Under the pieces are notes generated by a model that saw only the letters and a program-made list of their open reading frames with translations, searched no databases and was not told the DNA's origin. Shown piece by piece: positions 1-8,036 of a stretch of DNA of 64,000 bases (position 1 is the first letter of the stretch; the number at the start of each line of letters is the position of its first letter). Source of the DNA: an uncultured Clostridium sp. (GTDB lineage: Bacteria > Bacillota > Clostridia > TANB77 > CAG-508); contig USFW01000002.1 in assembly GCA_900553985.1 (NCBI GenBank), positions 1 through 64,000 on the forward strand. Reading direction: 5' to 3'. Position numbers and translations under genes: made by a program.

Positions 1-71
1 TTAAAGCTTAAAAATATTGAAATCTAGGGCAATCCCCAGTCATAAAAACTCATACGAAATAACAGCGAAAT

Positions 72-100
72 TTGACTAAATTGTAATTTTATGTTATTAT
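72..100 (+). promoter_or_regulatory. Probable sigma-A promoter of the gene at 139
   Basis: A TTGACT -35 box lies at 72-77 and a TATTAT -10 box at 95-100, separated by exactly 17 bp. A strong AGGAGG ribosome binding site follows at about 126-132, just before the start codon at 139. The call rests on sequence match only. Confidence 0.6.
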
Positions 101-138
101 ATATATGTATGAAATAGAAAATTTTAGGAGGTAATATT

Positions 139-501
139 ATGGGAACACCAACTTATAGATCAACTAGTTATGATGGGAAAGGAAGTACAAATAGAAGAGG
201 TACAATTGTAAATTCAGTAGAAGATGGCGTAATGGTAAGCAGAGAAACAAGAGGGGCAAACAGAAAAAGCAAATCTCCAATGGTTGAAATGCTGGAACTT
301 TTAGAAGAAGTAGAAAGATGTAGAGAAGTTGTTGCGGACAGACAAAGCGAGTTAGATTCTGCAAAAAAAGATTTAGAAAGAGCAGAGAAAAAAGTACCAG
401 ATCAAATAGATAAACTGGATCCAGAAACTAAAGCTAGATTTAGAAGAATGATGGGTGGAATTGGTAATCAAGAGCCAGGAGATGGAAACGAAGAGAGATA
501 A
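139..501 (+). CDS. Small hypothetical protein with a charged coiled-coil segment
   Basis: This 120-residue protein is not recognised. The N-terminal 45 residues are rich in Gly, Ser, Thr and Arg and look disordered. Residues about 47-92 (starting at PMVEMLELLEEVE) form a highly charged heptad-like helix that probably makes a coiled coil. The tail contains a short RRMMGG segment and ends in acidic residues. There is no signal peptide or membrane segment, so it is probably cytoplasmic. The start is fixed by an AGGAGG site six bases upstream and by a good upstream promoter. It stands alone, followed by a weak hairpin and then by a frame-interrupted methyltransferase. Its function cannot be stated. 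Confidence 0.75.
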   Translation: MGTPTYRSTSYDGKGSTNRRGTIVNSVEDGVMVSRETRGANRKSKSPMVEMLELLEEVERCREVVADRQSELDSAKKDLERAEKKVPDQIDKLDPETKARFRRMMGGIGNQEPGDGNEER

Positions 502-530
502 TACTCTTTGGTTGTAAATTAAATTATGAA

Positions 531-577
531 GAAGTATTTTGTTCTCATAAGAATTAGAGAAAAAAATACTTTTTTTA
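531..577 (+). terminator. Possible terminator after the 139-501 gene
   Basis: An imperfect inverted repeat (AAGTATTTT... paired with ...AAAATACTT) ends in a run of seven T. Pairing is interrupted, so this is a moderate call. Confidence 0.4.
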
Positions 578-612
578 TTTAAGAAATAATTAATAATAAA
601 GAGGAATGTAAT

Positions 613-1387
613 ATGAAATTTAATGATAATATTGCTGATGATGAATGGGAATGGTATATAGGACAATTGTTTTCAAAAATAATAAAAGAAATACCTTTGG
701 GAAATATAAAAAATGTAGTTGAAATAGCACCACGGATTTAGATATAAAATAGCCTATGCTTTAAAAGAGATAAAATTTAAAGGGAATTTATATATTATAG
801 ATACAAATACGGAAGTTTTAGAATATGTAAAAGAAAAATATAAAATGATTATTCCAGAAGCTAAAATTATATGCATAAATAAAAACTTTGAAGATGCATT
901 TAATGACGTTCCAAATGAGTTTGATTTATTATTATCTAATCATTGCATAGATGATATGATAATTTCAGAGTTTATGCAAAATTATTATAATAAAAATCTA
1001 AACAACGATAACTTTAAAGATATGCTAACAGAAGCATGGATAGAACTAGGAAAAGATAAAGCAAAGATTGATGAAATAAGTAATAAAGTATTTTCTACAT
1101 TTGAAAAATTCTTTTTAGATAAGAAAATAGGCACTATTATTATGAGCCAATATAAAAGTAATCTATATTTTAAAGATGAGTTTAAAGAGATGGATGAAAT
1201 AACTGAAAGTTGCTTTAACAGAATAAAACAGTTAACATCAATGGATAATGAATATGTTAATAAAATATTAAATTTTTATCCTTTTGGAAATGATGAAAGA
1301 TATAGAGGAAAATATTTATTAGATAATACTCAAAACGCCAAGAACTGGATTGTTGGAACAATAAATGTAATAAAACCTCTAAAATAA
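613..1387 (+). CDS. Class I SAM-dependent methyltransferase-like protein, read through a +1 shift at CGG
   Basis: Read from the ATG at 613, the frame meets CCA CGG ATT TAG at 730-741 and stops after 42 codons. Skipping only C733 changes the codon to GGA and gives one continuous protein of about 257 residues ending at 1387. The joined sequence around the site reads VVEIAPGFRYKIAYALKEI. This resembles motif I of class I methyltransferases, whose conserved glycine is the very residue restored. Motif II-like (LYIIDTN) and motif IV-like (FDLLLSNH) segments follow. The target is unknown. It could be a decayed gene with a one-base insertion, but five other genes here show the same CGG lesion. Most of the gene, from 845 on, is open in the downstream frame. 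Confidence 0.6.
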
Positions 1388-1390
1388 TTT

Positions 1391-1477
1391 TAATGTGCTT
1401 TATAAAATCAAGTCAAGGTTAAAATGAATGTGCGTTTGCACAACCTTGACTAAATTTTAAAAGCACATTATTTTTTC
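1391..1477 (+). terminator. Long hairpin with T-run, probable terminator
   Basis: Arms at 1391-1420 and 1442-1470 pair almost end to end; both contain AGTCAAGGTT or its complement. The loop is about 20 bases and a T-run follows at 1471-1476. The stem is much longer than usual, so a miniature mobile element or a structured RNA is an alternative. Confidence 0.55.
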
Positions 1478-1652
1478 GGCTAAGAGGATTTAAGGATAAG
1501 TATATTTAATATAGTAAATGCATATACCCCGAAAATACCTCATAAAAAATGAGGGCAGGATAGCGTGCATCACGCAACGCCTATACACATTGAAGGACAA
1601 GCCTTCAAGAGTTAATCAAAGAACAAAAATTTTATGCAAAAGTGATGCAGAA
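1478..1652. other. Gene-free stretch with three small hairpins
   Basis: No convincing reading frame is seen. Three short perfect inverted repeats lie in a row: CCTCAT/ATGAGG at 1538-1554, GCGTG/CACGC at 1563-1575 and TTGAAGG/CCTTCAA at 1590-1608. This is more G+C than the surroundings and leads straight into the palindrome array. It could be a structured RNA or part of an origin, which is speculation. Confidence 0.35.
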
Positions 1653-1804
1653 ATTCACCGAGTGAACCCCAAAAAAATGCCGTTTAGAGTGTGAAAGTTC
1701 ACTAAATGAACCCTTTTTAAGGAAAAGTTCACCCGGTGTACTAAAATTAGTTCACTAAATGAACAAATGCTGAATAAATAAATTACAAAGTTCACCGAGT
1801 GAAC
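1653..1804. repeat. Array of five 15-bp palindromes (GTTCAC-n-GTGAAC type)
   Basis: Five dyads sit at 1653-1667, 1697-1711, 1727-1741, 1750-1764 and 1790-1804. They read ATTCACCGAGTGAAC, GTTCACTAAATGAAC, GTTCACCCGGTGTAC, GTTCACTAAATGAAC and GTTCACCGAGTGAAC. Copies 2 and 4 are identical, and copies 1 and 5 share the same core, so the array is itself arranged symmetrically about copy 3. Start-to-start spacings are 44, 30, 23 and 40 bp, unlike a CRISPR. The array ends about 28 bp before the -35 box of the ATPase/nuclease gene, which suggests operator or iteron use. Confidence 0.8.
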
Positions 1805-1831
1805 TTGAATGAAATAACTATAGCATCATTA

Positions 1832-1860
1832 TTGAATATATTTGAATTTTATGATATAGT
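1832..1860 (+). promoter_or_regulatory. Probable promoter of the GHKL-ATPase/nuclease gene
   Basis: TTGAAT at 1832-1837 and TATAGT at 1855-1860 are separated by 17 bp. The site lies just downstream of the last palindrome and 27 bp before the start codon at 1887, which has a GTAGGAGAAG ribosome binding site. Confidence 0.55.
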
Positions 1861-1886
1861 ATATAAAAATATTGTAGGAGAAGAAT

Positions 1887-3818
1887 ATGAGTAGTGAATA
1901 TGAACAAGTAACTATATTTGAAGAAGATTATATTCAAAGAACAACAGGTACGGTAACACAGAAACCAGACAATGCTTTAACAGAGCTTATTGCTAATGCT
2001 TGGGATGCAGGAGCTAAAGAAGTAGATATAACGATACCTCTAGAAGAGCATGAAAAAATAATTATTAGAGATGACGGAACTGGAATGACTCAAGATGAAT
2101 TCAATCATAGATGGTTAACATTAAGTTATAATAGATTAAAAAATCAAGGTATTGATGTAGAATTTCCACCAGAATCAAAAGGAATGATAAGAAAAGCTTA
2201 TGGAAGGAATGGAATTGGAAGACACAGTATGTTTTGTTTTTCAAATTCATATCATATAGAAACTTGGAAAAATGGAAATTGTTTTAGCTGTGATATAGAT
2301 TTATCTCATGGCGAAAGACCTTTTAAAATATATAATGCAAAAGTATATAAAAAAGAAGGACATGGAACAGAATTGTCTACATTTCTTACTCAAAATTTAC
2401 CTGATGTTAAAAGTATTACTGATGTTCTTTCAGCAAGATATTTATTTGATCCTGGATTTGTAGTAAAAATTAATAATGTAGTTGTTGATTTATCCAAACA
2501 TAGTGGTTTGCAAAAAGAAGACGAAATAATACTAAAAAATGGAATAAAATTAAGAATTTATATTATTGATTCAAATAAAACTGCCAAAAAATCTGTATAT
2601 CATGGTATTGCATTTTGGGTAGGAAAAAGGCTAGTGGGAGAACCTTCTTGGGAATTAGGAAATAGAATGATAAGAGATGGTAGAACACAAATAGCAAAAC
2701 GATATACGGTAGTAGTTCAAACAGAGGATATGTATGAAGATGTATTGCCAGATTGGACAGCATTCAAAGATAATGATAGAACAAACGAAGTATTTGAAGA
2801 GGTTGCAAAATATGTAGATAATTATATACGCGAGATTAGTAAAGAAAAAAGGCAAGAAACCAAATTAGAAATTGTAAGAAATAGAATAGATGAGATAAAA
2901 GAGTTAAACAAATCATCACAAAGTGAAGTTGCAGAGTTTATAGATAATATTATTGAAGAAGAGCCAGATTTATCAATAGAAACAGTAGATTTAGCAGTTG
3001 AAACAATGATTAATATACAAAAATTAAGAAACGGACAAGAACTATTAAAAAAATTATCATCATTCTCAGAAGATGACATAGATGCTTTAAATACTATTCT
3101 TGATAATTGGAATATTAAAGATATTCAATTAACACTTGATACTATAGACAAAAGAGTTTTGGTTGTAGAAGCAATAGAAAGGTTGTGTTCGGATAAACAT
3201 ACAGATGAATTACATACACTTCACCCTTTAGTTGCTCAAGCAAGATGGTTATTTGGTCCAGAATACGATTCTGAAATGTATACATATAATAAAAGGTTAA
3301 ATACTATAGTTAAAGATGTATTTAAAAATTTAAAATATACTGAACTTGAAGAACCAAATAGAAGACCAGATCTTGTAGTATTTGAAGAATCAGTTATTGC
3401 ACCATATGGCTTTGAAGATTGGAATGACAAAGTGAGTTTAAATGAATATAAAAAAATACTGATAATAGAATTAAAAAAAGGCTTTTTTACAATTGAACAA
3501 GATGAAATAAGTCAGGCAATGACATATGTCAATGCACTATATAATTCTACATCACTTCCATCTAAACCTAGCATATGTGCGTATGTAGTTGGAGATAAGG
3601 TATCTAATAATATTTCTAGAAGTGTTAGAATGGAAGAAACAAAACAAATATGTGCTTGTACTTATTTAGAATTAGTTAGTACAGCTAAAAAAAGATTATT
3701 TAAATTAAGAGAGACATTAAATGAAAGATACGAAAAGATGTCAACTGAAAGTATAGTAGATAAAGTTTTGAAAGAACCAAAACAATTAGAAATTACAAAG
3801 GAAAATTTAAAAAAATAG
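1887..3818 (+). CDS. GHKL (Hsp90/gyrase B/MutL-type) ATPase fused to a PD-(D/E)XK-like nuclease domain
   Basis: The 643-residue protein begins with a Bergerat-fold ATPase. The N-box is ELIANAWDAG (about residues 32-41), the G1 box is DDGTGM (about 62) and the G2 box is GRNGIGRHS (about 105-113). The middle is helical and charged. Near the C-terminus, RRPDLVVF (about 491) and IIELKKG (about 525) are spaced like the D and ExK of a PD-(D/E)XK nuclease. ATP-gated nucleases of this plan occur in phage-defence loci, and this copy sits in an accessory region beside a serine recombinase. The array of palindromes upstream suggests dedicated regulation. No partner gene is adjacent, so it may act alone. 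Substrate and trigger are unknown. The domain calls are from motifs; the defence role is inferred. Confidence 0.8.
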   Translation: MSSEYEQVTIFEEDYIQRTTGTVTQKPDNALTELIANAWDAGAKEVDITIPLEEHEKIIIRDDGTGMTQDEFNHRWLTLSYNRLKNQGIDVEFPPESKGMIRKAYGRNGIGRHSMFCFSNSYHIETWKNGNCFSCDIDLSHGERPFKIYNAKVYKKEGHGTELSTFLTQNLPDVKSITDVLSARYLFDPGFVVKINNVVVDLSKHSGLQKEDEIILKNGIKLRIYIIDSNKTAKKSVYHGIAFWVGKRLVGEPSWELGNRMIRDGRTQIAKRYTVVVQTEDMYEDVLPDWTAFKDNDRTNEVFEEVAKYVDNYIREISKEKRQETKLEIVRNRIDEIKELNKSSQSEVAEFIDNIIEEEPDLSIETVDLAVETMINIQKLRNGQELLKKLSSFSEDDIDALNTILDNWNIKDIQLTLDTIDKRVLVVEAIERLCSDKHTDELHTLHPLVAQARWLFGPEYDSEMYTYNKRLNTIVKDVFKNLKYTELEEPNRRPDLVVFEESVIAPYGFEDWNDKVSLNEYKKILIIELKKGFFTIEQDEISQAMTYVNALYNSTSLPSKPSICAYVVGDKVSNNISRSVRMEETKQICACTYLELVSTAKKRLFKLRETLNERYEKMSTESIVDKVLKEPKQLEITKENLKK

Positions 3819-3887
3819 AAATAAGGGAAATAAAAGGGAATTGATTTTATAAAAACAGGGTAATATAATGGTAGCATGAAAAAGTGA

Positions 3888-3940
3888 GAGCAAGAAAGAT
3901 TAGTTAAAAAAACTAATTTTTCTTAGCTCTTTTTCTTTTT
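3888..3940 (+). terminator. Rho-independent terminator after the ATPase/nuclease gene
   Basis: Arms at 3888-3905 and 3911-3929 (GAGCAAGAAAGATTAGTT paired with its near complement) are followed by a T-rich run at 3930-3940. Confidence 0.8.
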
Positions 3941-3968
3941 CAAATTTAAAGAAAAGGAGCAAAATTTC

Positions 3969-4145
3969 ATGCTACATAAGTACGAAATAGAAGTTAATAA
4001 TTCTAACAATTTAAAAGATAATGATATGCTAAATTGTAGCATGGAATTATCACTATTAAATAATTTGTTTAGAGAAAACTTAATAACAGAAGCAGAATAT
4101 CAAGAAATAAAAAGAAAAATCTTAAAAGACTACAAACTTTTGTAA
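3969..4145 (+). CDS. 58-residue SHOCT-like small protein
   Basis: This short gene starts at an ATG with an AAAGGAG site eight bases upstream and ends at a TAA at 4143-4145. The C-terminal half (LLNNLFRENLITEAEYQEI followed by KRKIL) matches the pattern of the SHOCT short C-terminal domain, with the typical Leu-x-x-Gly/Asn-x-Ile-Thr-x-x-Glu-Tyr segment. Such small proteins often sit directly before large serine recombinases in integrative elements, as here (73 bp gap). They are thought to help oligomerisation or act as accessory factors, but the role here is not known. It is probably co-transcribed with the recombinase. Confidence 0.65.
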   Translation: MLHKYEIEVNNSNNLKDNDMLNCSMELSLLNNLFRENLITEAEYQEIKRKILKDYKLL

Positions 4146-4217
4146 TATCAATTTACTTTTTGTTGAAAAAATGATATAAAATATTTAAGTTTTATCTCTA
4201 GGCGGAATGGAGGAAAG

Positions 4218-5909
4218 ATGGAAATTCAAGTCATAGAGAAAACAAACGGAAGAATAAATAGAGTAACAGGCACTACAATAAGAGAAAGATTAAGAGTATG
4301 TGCCTATTGCAGAGTAAGTACAGACAATGAAGAACAATTAAATAGTTATCAATCACAATTAAAGTATTATGATGAAAAAATAAATAGTAAATCAGAATGG
4401 CAGTTTGCAGGAATATATGCAGATGAAGCAATAACAGGAACACTAGATTTTAAAAGAACAGAATTTATGAGAATGATAGCTGATGCTATGTCAGGAAAAA
4501 TTGATATGATATTAACAAAATCAATATCAAGATTTGCTAGAAACACATTAGATACTTTAAAATATGTAAGAATGCTAAGAGAGAAAAATATTGCAATTCT
4601 TTTTGAAGAAGAAAATCTAAATACAACAACAGGTGCAGGAGAACTAATGCTAACAATATTAAGCGCTATGGCACAACAAGAAAGTGAAAATATATCTTCA
4701 CATGTTCTATTAGGTTTAAAAATGAAAAAAGACAGAGGAGAGTTAATTGGTTACAATGGTTGTTATGGATATAATTACAATATTGAAACAAAAGAAATAA
4801 CAATAAATGAAGATGAAGCAAGCATTGTTAGATATATGTTTGAAAGATATGTAGAAGGAATAGGTTCAAGTACAATAGCAAAAGAACTAACAGCTAAAGG
4901 AATAAAAACTCCAAAAGGTGGAACAAAATGGTGTGAATCAACAATAAGAGGAATCCTAAAAAGCGAAAAATATATTGGAGATGTGCTAATGGGAAAAACA
5001 TTTACAATAGATCCAATATCACATAAAAGATTAAGCAATTTAGGAGAAGTAGACAAACATTATTACAAAGAACATCACGAACCAATTATTAGCAAAGAAT
5101 TATTTGATAGAGTACAAGAAATAAGAACAAAAAGAGCAGGAAATAGAGAAACAGGAAGAAGAAACGATAATTACAGTAAAAAATATCCTTTTAGCAGTAA
5201 ACTATATTGTGCTTTTTGTGGCTCATTACTCACAAGAAGAAATTGGAATGCAAATAGAAGCTGTGAAAAAGCAGTATGGCAATGCATAAAAAGAGCAAAA
5301 CAAGGAAAAGAAGAATGCCCACATTGTAAAGCAATAGCAGAAGAAATAATAGAAGATTGTTTTGTACAAGGCTATAGAATATTGTGTAATGATAACAGAA
5401 AAATAATTGAAACATTTTTAGAAAAGATAGAAAATATCTTAAAAGAAAATACTACAGAAACATTAGTAAGTAAATTAGAAAAAGATAAAGAAAAAATAAA
5501 CAAGAAACTTAATAATTTATTAGAATTAAATTTAGAAGGAAGAATCAATAAAGAACAATATACTTTAAAATTTGATGAGTTAGATACAGAACTAATAAAA
5601 ATTAATTCAAAGATAGAAAACCTACTAAAAGAAACAAACAGGACAGAAAGTATTAAACAGAGATTAAATAAGTTCAAAAGTTTATTTAAAAATATAGATA
5701 TAATACCAAAGTTTGATAAAGATGTGTTTGAATGTTTAATTGATAAAGTAATTATTGGAGAAATCCAAGAAGAAGGAACAATAAATCCATATACAATAAG
5801 GTTTATTTGTAAAAACGGTAGTGAGATAAATTGCAAAGATGAATTTACTGCTACAAGCAATAAACAACATTCAAATAATACTGCAACCAGAGAGAAACAA
5901 CGCATGTAG
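4218..5909 (+). CDS. Large serine recombinase (TnpX/TndX-like integrase)
   Basis: The 563-residue protein has an N-terminal resolvase domain with YCRVSTD, where Ser34 is the predicted nucleophile. The typical ISRFARNTLD segment follows near residue 100. A recombinase domain and a zinc-ribbon of the type CxxC...CxxC follow (CAFCG at about 334 and ECPHC at about 362). A long charged coiled coil fills residues 400-490. The enzyme would integrate and excise a mobile element by serine-phosphodiester chemistry. The start follows ATGGAGGAAAG. It probably serves the element that carries the SHOCT protein and perhaps the ATPase/nuclease. No attachment sites could be fixed from this window. Confidence 0.9.
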   Translation: MEIQVIEKTNGRINRVTGTTIRERLRVCAYCRVSTDNEEQLNSYQSQLKYYDEKINSKSEWQFAGIYADEAITGTLDFKRTEFMRMIADAMSGKIDMILTKSISRFARNTLDTLKYVRMLREKNIAILFEEENLNTTTGAGELMLTILSAMAQQESENISSHVLLGLKMKKDRGELIGYNGCYGYNYNIETKEITINEDEASIVRYMFERYVEGIGSSTIAKELTAKGIKTPKGGTKWCESTIRGILKSEKYIGDVLMGKTFTIDPISHKRLSNLGEVDKHYYKEHHEPIISKELFDRVQEIRTKRAGNRETGRRNDNYSKKYPFSSKLYCAFCGSLLTRRNWNANRSCEKAVWQCIKRAKQGKEECPHCKAIAEEIIEDCFVQGYRILCNDNRKIIETFLEKIENILKENTTETLVSKLEKDKEKINKKLNNLLELNLEGRINKEQYTLKFDELDTELIKINSKIENLLKETNRTESIKQRLNKFKSLFKNIDIIPKFDKDVFECLIDKVIIGEIQEEGTINPYTIRFICKNGSEINCKDEFTATSNKQHSNNTATREKQRM

Positions 5910-6033
5910 AATGCATTGCTGTGTTATATTTAAAATAAACTCTACATAAGAAAAAATATTAAAATAGATAAATTCAAGAAATAAAGAGGAGAATTTATAT
6001 TACGAAAAAAGTTTATATAATTATATAAGTACT

Positions 6034-6080
6034 AAAAAGTAGATATTTTAAAATACTAAATCTAAAATATCTACTTTTTT
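6034..6080. terminator. Terminator hairpin after the recombinase
   Basis: AAAAAGTAGATATTTTA at 6034-6050 pairs with its complement at 6063-6079, and the right arm ends in a T-run. The A-rich left arm means it could work in both directions. Confidence 0.7.
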
Positions 6081-6155
6081 CTAATGTCAATGTTACCTTT
6101 ATTAAAAAAATGGTAATATATAGTCAGATATCTAAAAAAGGAGCTTTAAAGCGAA

Positions 6156-6721
6156 ATGAGGAATAAGAAAATAAAGGAGTTTGTTTTTAAAGGAAGTATC
6201 AATATAGAAAAAATAATAAAAGAATATGCTCGGATATGTATATATTATTATAAAAAATAGTGGATATTTATTTAGCAATGAAGATGTAGAAGAAATTGCA
6301 TCAGATGTATTTCTTACTATATGGAAAAATAAAGAAAAATTAGATATAAATAAGGAAATTTCACCATATATAGCAGGAATAACAAAAAATTTACTTAGAA
6401 AAAAGAAAAGAGATATTAAAAATATAAACGAAAATATTAAAAATATTGACGAATTACAAAATTATTTATCTGATAAAATTGATTACACACAATGAAGCAG
6501 AGGAACAAGAAAAAATAGATATTGTAACAGAAGAATTAACGAAAATGAAAAAAGAGGATAAGAATATTTTTACATATTATTATTACGAGTCAAAAAACAT
6601 AAAAGAAATAGCCAATATATTAGGAATTACAGAAATAAAAGCAAAATCAAGATTATCAAGAATCAGAAAAAAATTAAGAAAAGAATTAGAAAAAAGGGGG
6701 TATAGCTATGGAAGAAAATAA
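6156..6721 (+). CDS. ECF-like sigma-70 family factor, read through two +1 frame changes
   Basis: From the ATG at 6156 (AAGGAG at 6138-6143) the frame meets GCT CGG ATA at 6228-6236; skipping C6231 restores GGA and continues as GYVYIIIKNSGYLF. The region 2-like segment NEDVEEIASDVFLTIWKN follows. This second frame ends at CAA TGA at 6490-6495, where a further +1 step leads to NEAEEQEK or QEAEEQEK and region 4. Region 4 holds KNIKEIANILGITEIKAKSRL, shortened here to its helix-turn-helix core. The joined protein has about 187 residues, normal for an ECF factor. The end overlaps the start of the next gene (6708), the usual sigma/anti-sigma layout. Two lesions make decay a real alternative to recoding. 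Confidence 0.55.
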
Positions 6722-7854
6722 AATAATAGAAAGGATAATAAAAAAATCACAGGTAAAAATAGCTATATCCAAATTTATAGAGGGGGAAAAATATATGCCA
6801 AAGTCAACTAAAATCTTAAAAACGGTAGCAACAATTGTTATTACACTAGGTATAGGAACAGGATTAGTATATGCGACAGGAACAGTAGTAAGTGAAAAAA
6901 TATGGAAAGAACCAAAGCAATATAAAATTAATCAAAATTTAACAGACGAAGAAAGAAAAGAATGCATAACACAAGAAAAAGCAGAAGAAATAGCAAACAA
7001 TTATTTAAAGAAAATAGGATTAGAAGAAGAAAAAATAAAGGATTTAAATTTGGCAAAGAACTTTTTTAGAAATGATAAGATTTGGCATGTGAGTACTGAA
7101 AAAGTATCTATGCAAATTGATGCTGAAAGTGGAAAAGTAGAATTTTTAAATATTCCAACTTGGAATTATAAAATTCCATACAACTATGGAATTACAAGAG
7201 AAGAAGCTAGAAGTGTAGCAAAAGAATTATTAGAAAAATATAGGCCAGAAGGGTATGATGGCGAATATGAGTTGGTTTGTTTAAGAAGAAATATGGAAAC
7301 AGATGAAGCATCATATATCTGGTATGCAGATTTTTATAGAAAATATGATAACTTAATAAATAAATCAGAGCAAATAAGTATTGGGTGGGTACCAACAATA
7401 AATGGACTATATTCTTTAACTTTAAAAAATATACCATATGAAAATAATGAACAGAAAATATCAAAAGAACAAGCAATAAATATAACAGTCGAAAAAGACA
7501 AACAAATAGAAAAGAACAAAACAATAAAAGAAACAAAGGCTGAAATTAGAATAAAAGAAATGAATGAAGATATATATTTAAGAGAAAATTTTAAAGAAGA
7601 ATATGAAAATGGTACACTTAATACAGAAAAGACAGGAGAAAATACATATAAATTAAAAGACGATGCAGTTGCTTTTGAAACAGAGAAGAGGGCAAGAAAA
7701 GTATGGTGTGTTGTCATTAATTATAATGAAAGTTTACGGATATACTTATTATGTTGATGCAACAACAGGAGAAATAATAGGTGGGTCACATTCTGATGAA
7801 TTGATAAATGAAAAAATTTTATTGGAAGATGAAAATAATTTGATTGAAAAATAA
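6708..7854 (+). CDS. Membrane-anchored PepSY/YcdB-type protein beside the sigma factor, +1 shift at CGG near the C-terminus
   Basis: The first frame runs 6708-7757. It has a short cytoplasmic N-terminus (residues 1-35), one membrane helix (about residues 38-57, TVATIVITLGIGTGLVYA) and a long outside part with YcdB/PepSY-type repeats. Examples are KISKEQAINITV and ITREEARSVAKELLEKY. At 7737 the frame reads TTA CGG ATA and then fails. Skipping C7737 gives GYTYYVDATTGEIIGG, the classical end of a PepSY-like module, and extends the protein to 7854 (381 residues). The gene overlaps the sigma-factor end by 14 bases, so it is probably an anti-sigma or sensor partner. This role is inferred from position and topology only. 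Confidence 0.7.
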
Positions 7855-7862
7855 GAAAAGCA

Positions 7863-7884
7863 GATTTTTCCTATACAATAAGAA
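7863..7884. repeat. Solo 22-bp arm of intergenic repeat family 1
   Basis: GATTTTTCCTATACAATAAG plus two bases is the exact reverse complement of the left end of the longer repeat at 28899-29031. It lies just after the stop of the 6708-7854 gene. Confidence 0.7.
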
Positions 7885-7912
7885 AGGCACTTCATATTTG
7901 AGGTGCTTTTTA
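7884..7912 (+). terminator. Terminator after the sigma/PepSY operon
   Basis: GCACTTCA at 7887-7894 pairs with TGAGGTGC at 7899-7906 across a TATT loop, followed by four T. Confidence 0.7.
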
Positions 7913-8036
7913 TAATAGCTATTTTAATTTGCAAAAATATCAAAAATATGATATTCTATTAAAGAGTTCTGAAAAATAAATAATAATCAAAATATAAAAT
8001 AACAAATAACATAAAAAATAAAGAAAGGCATAAAAT

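Noticed and set aside
1653..1804. CRISPR array
   Set aside because: Units are perfect short palindromes with spacings from 23 to 44 bp and no uniform spacers, and no cas genes are nearby.
6487..6498. UGA read as Trp or Gly in the sigma factor
   Set aside because: Reading through the UGA in frame gives no region 4; the helix-turn-helix is in the +1 frame. Other genes here also end normally in TGA.
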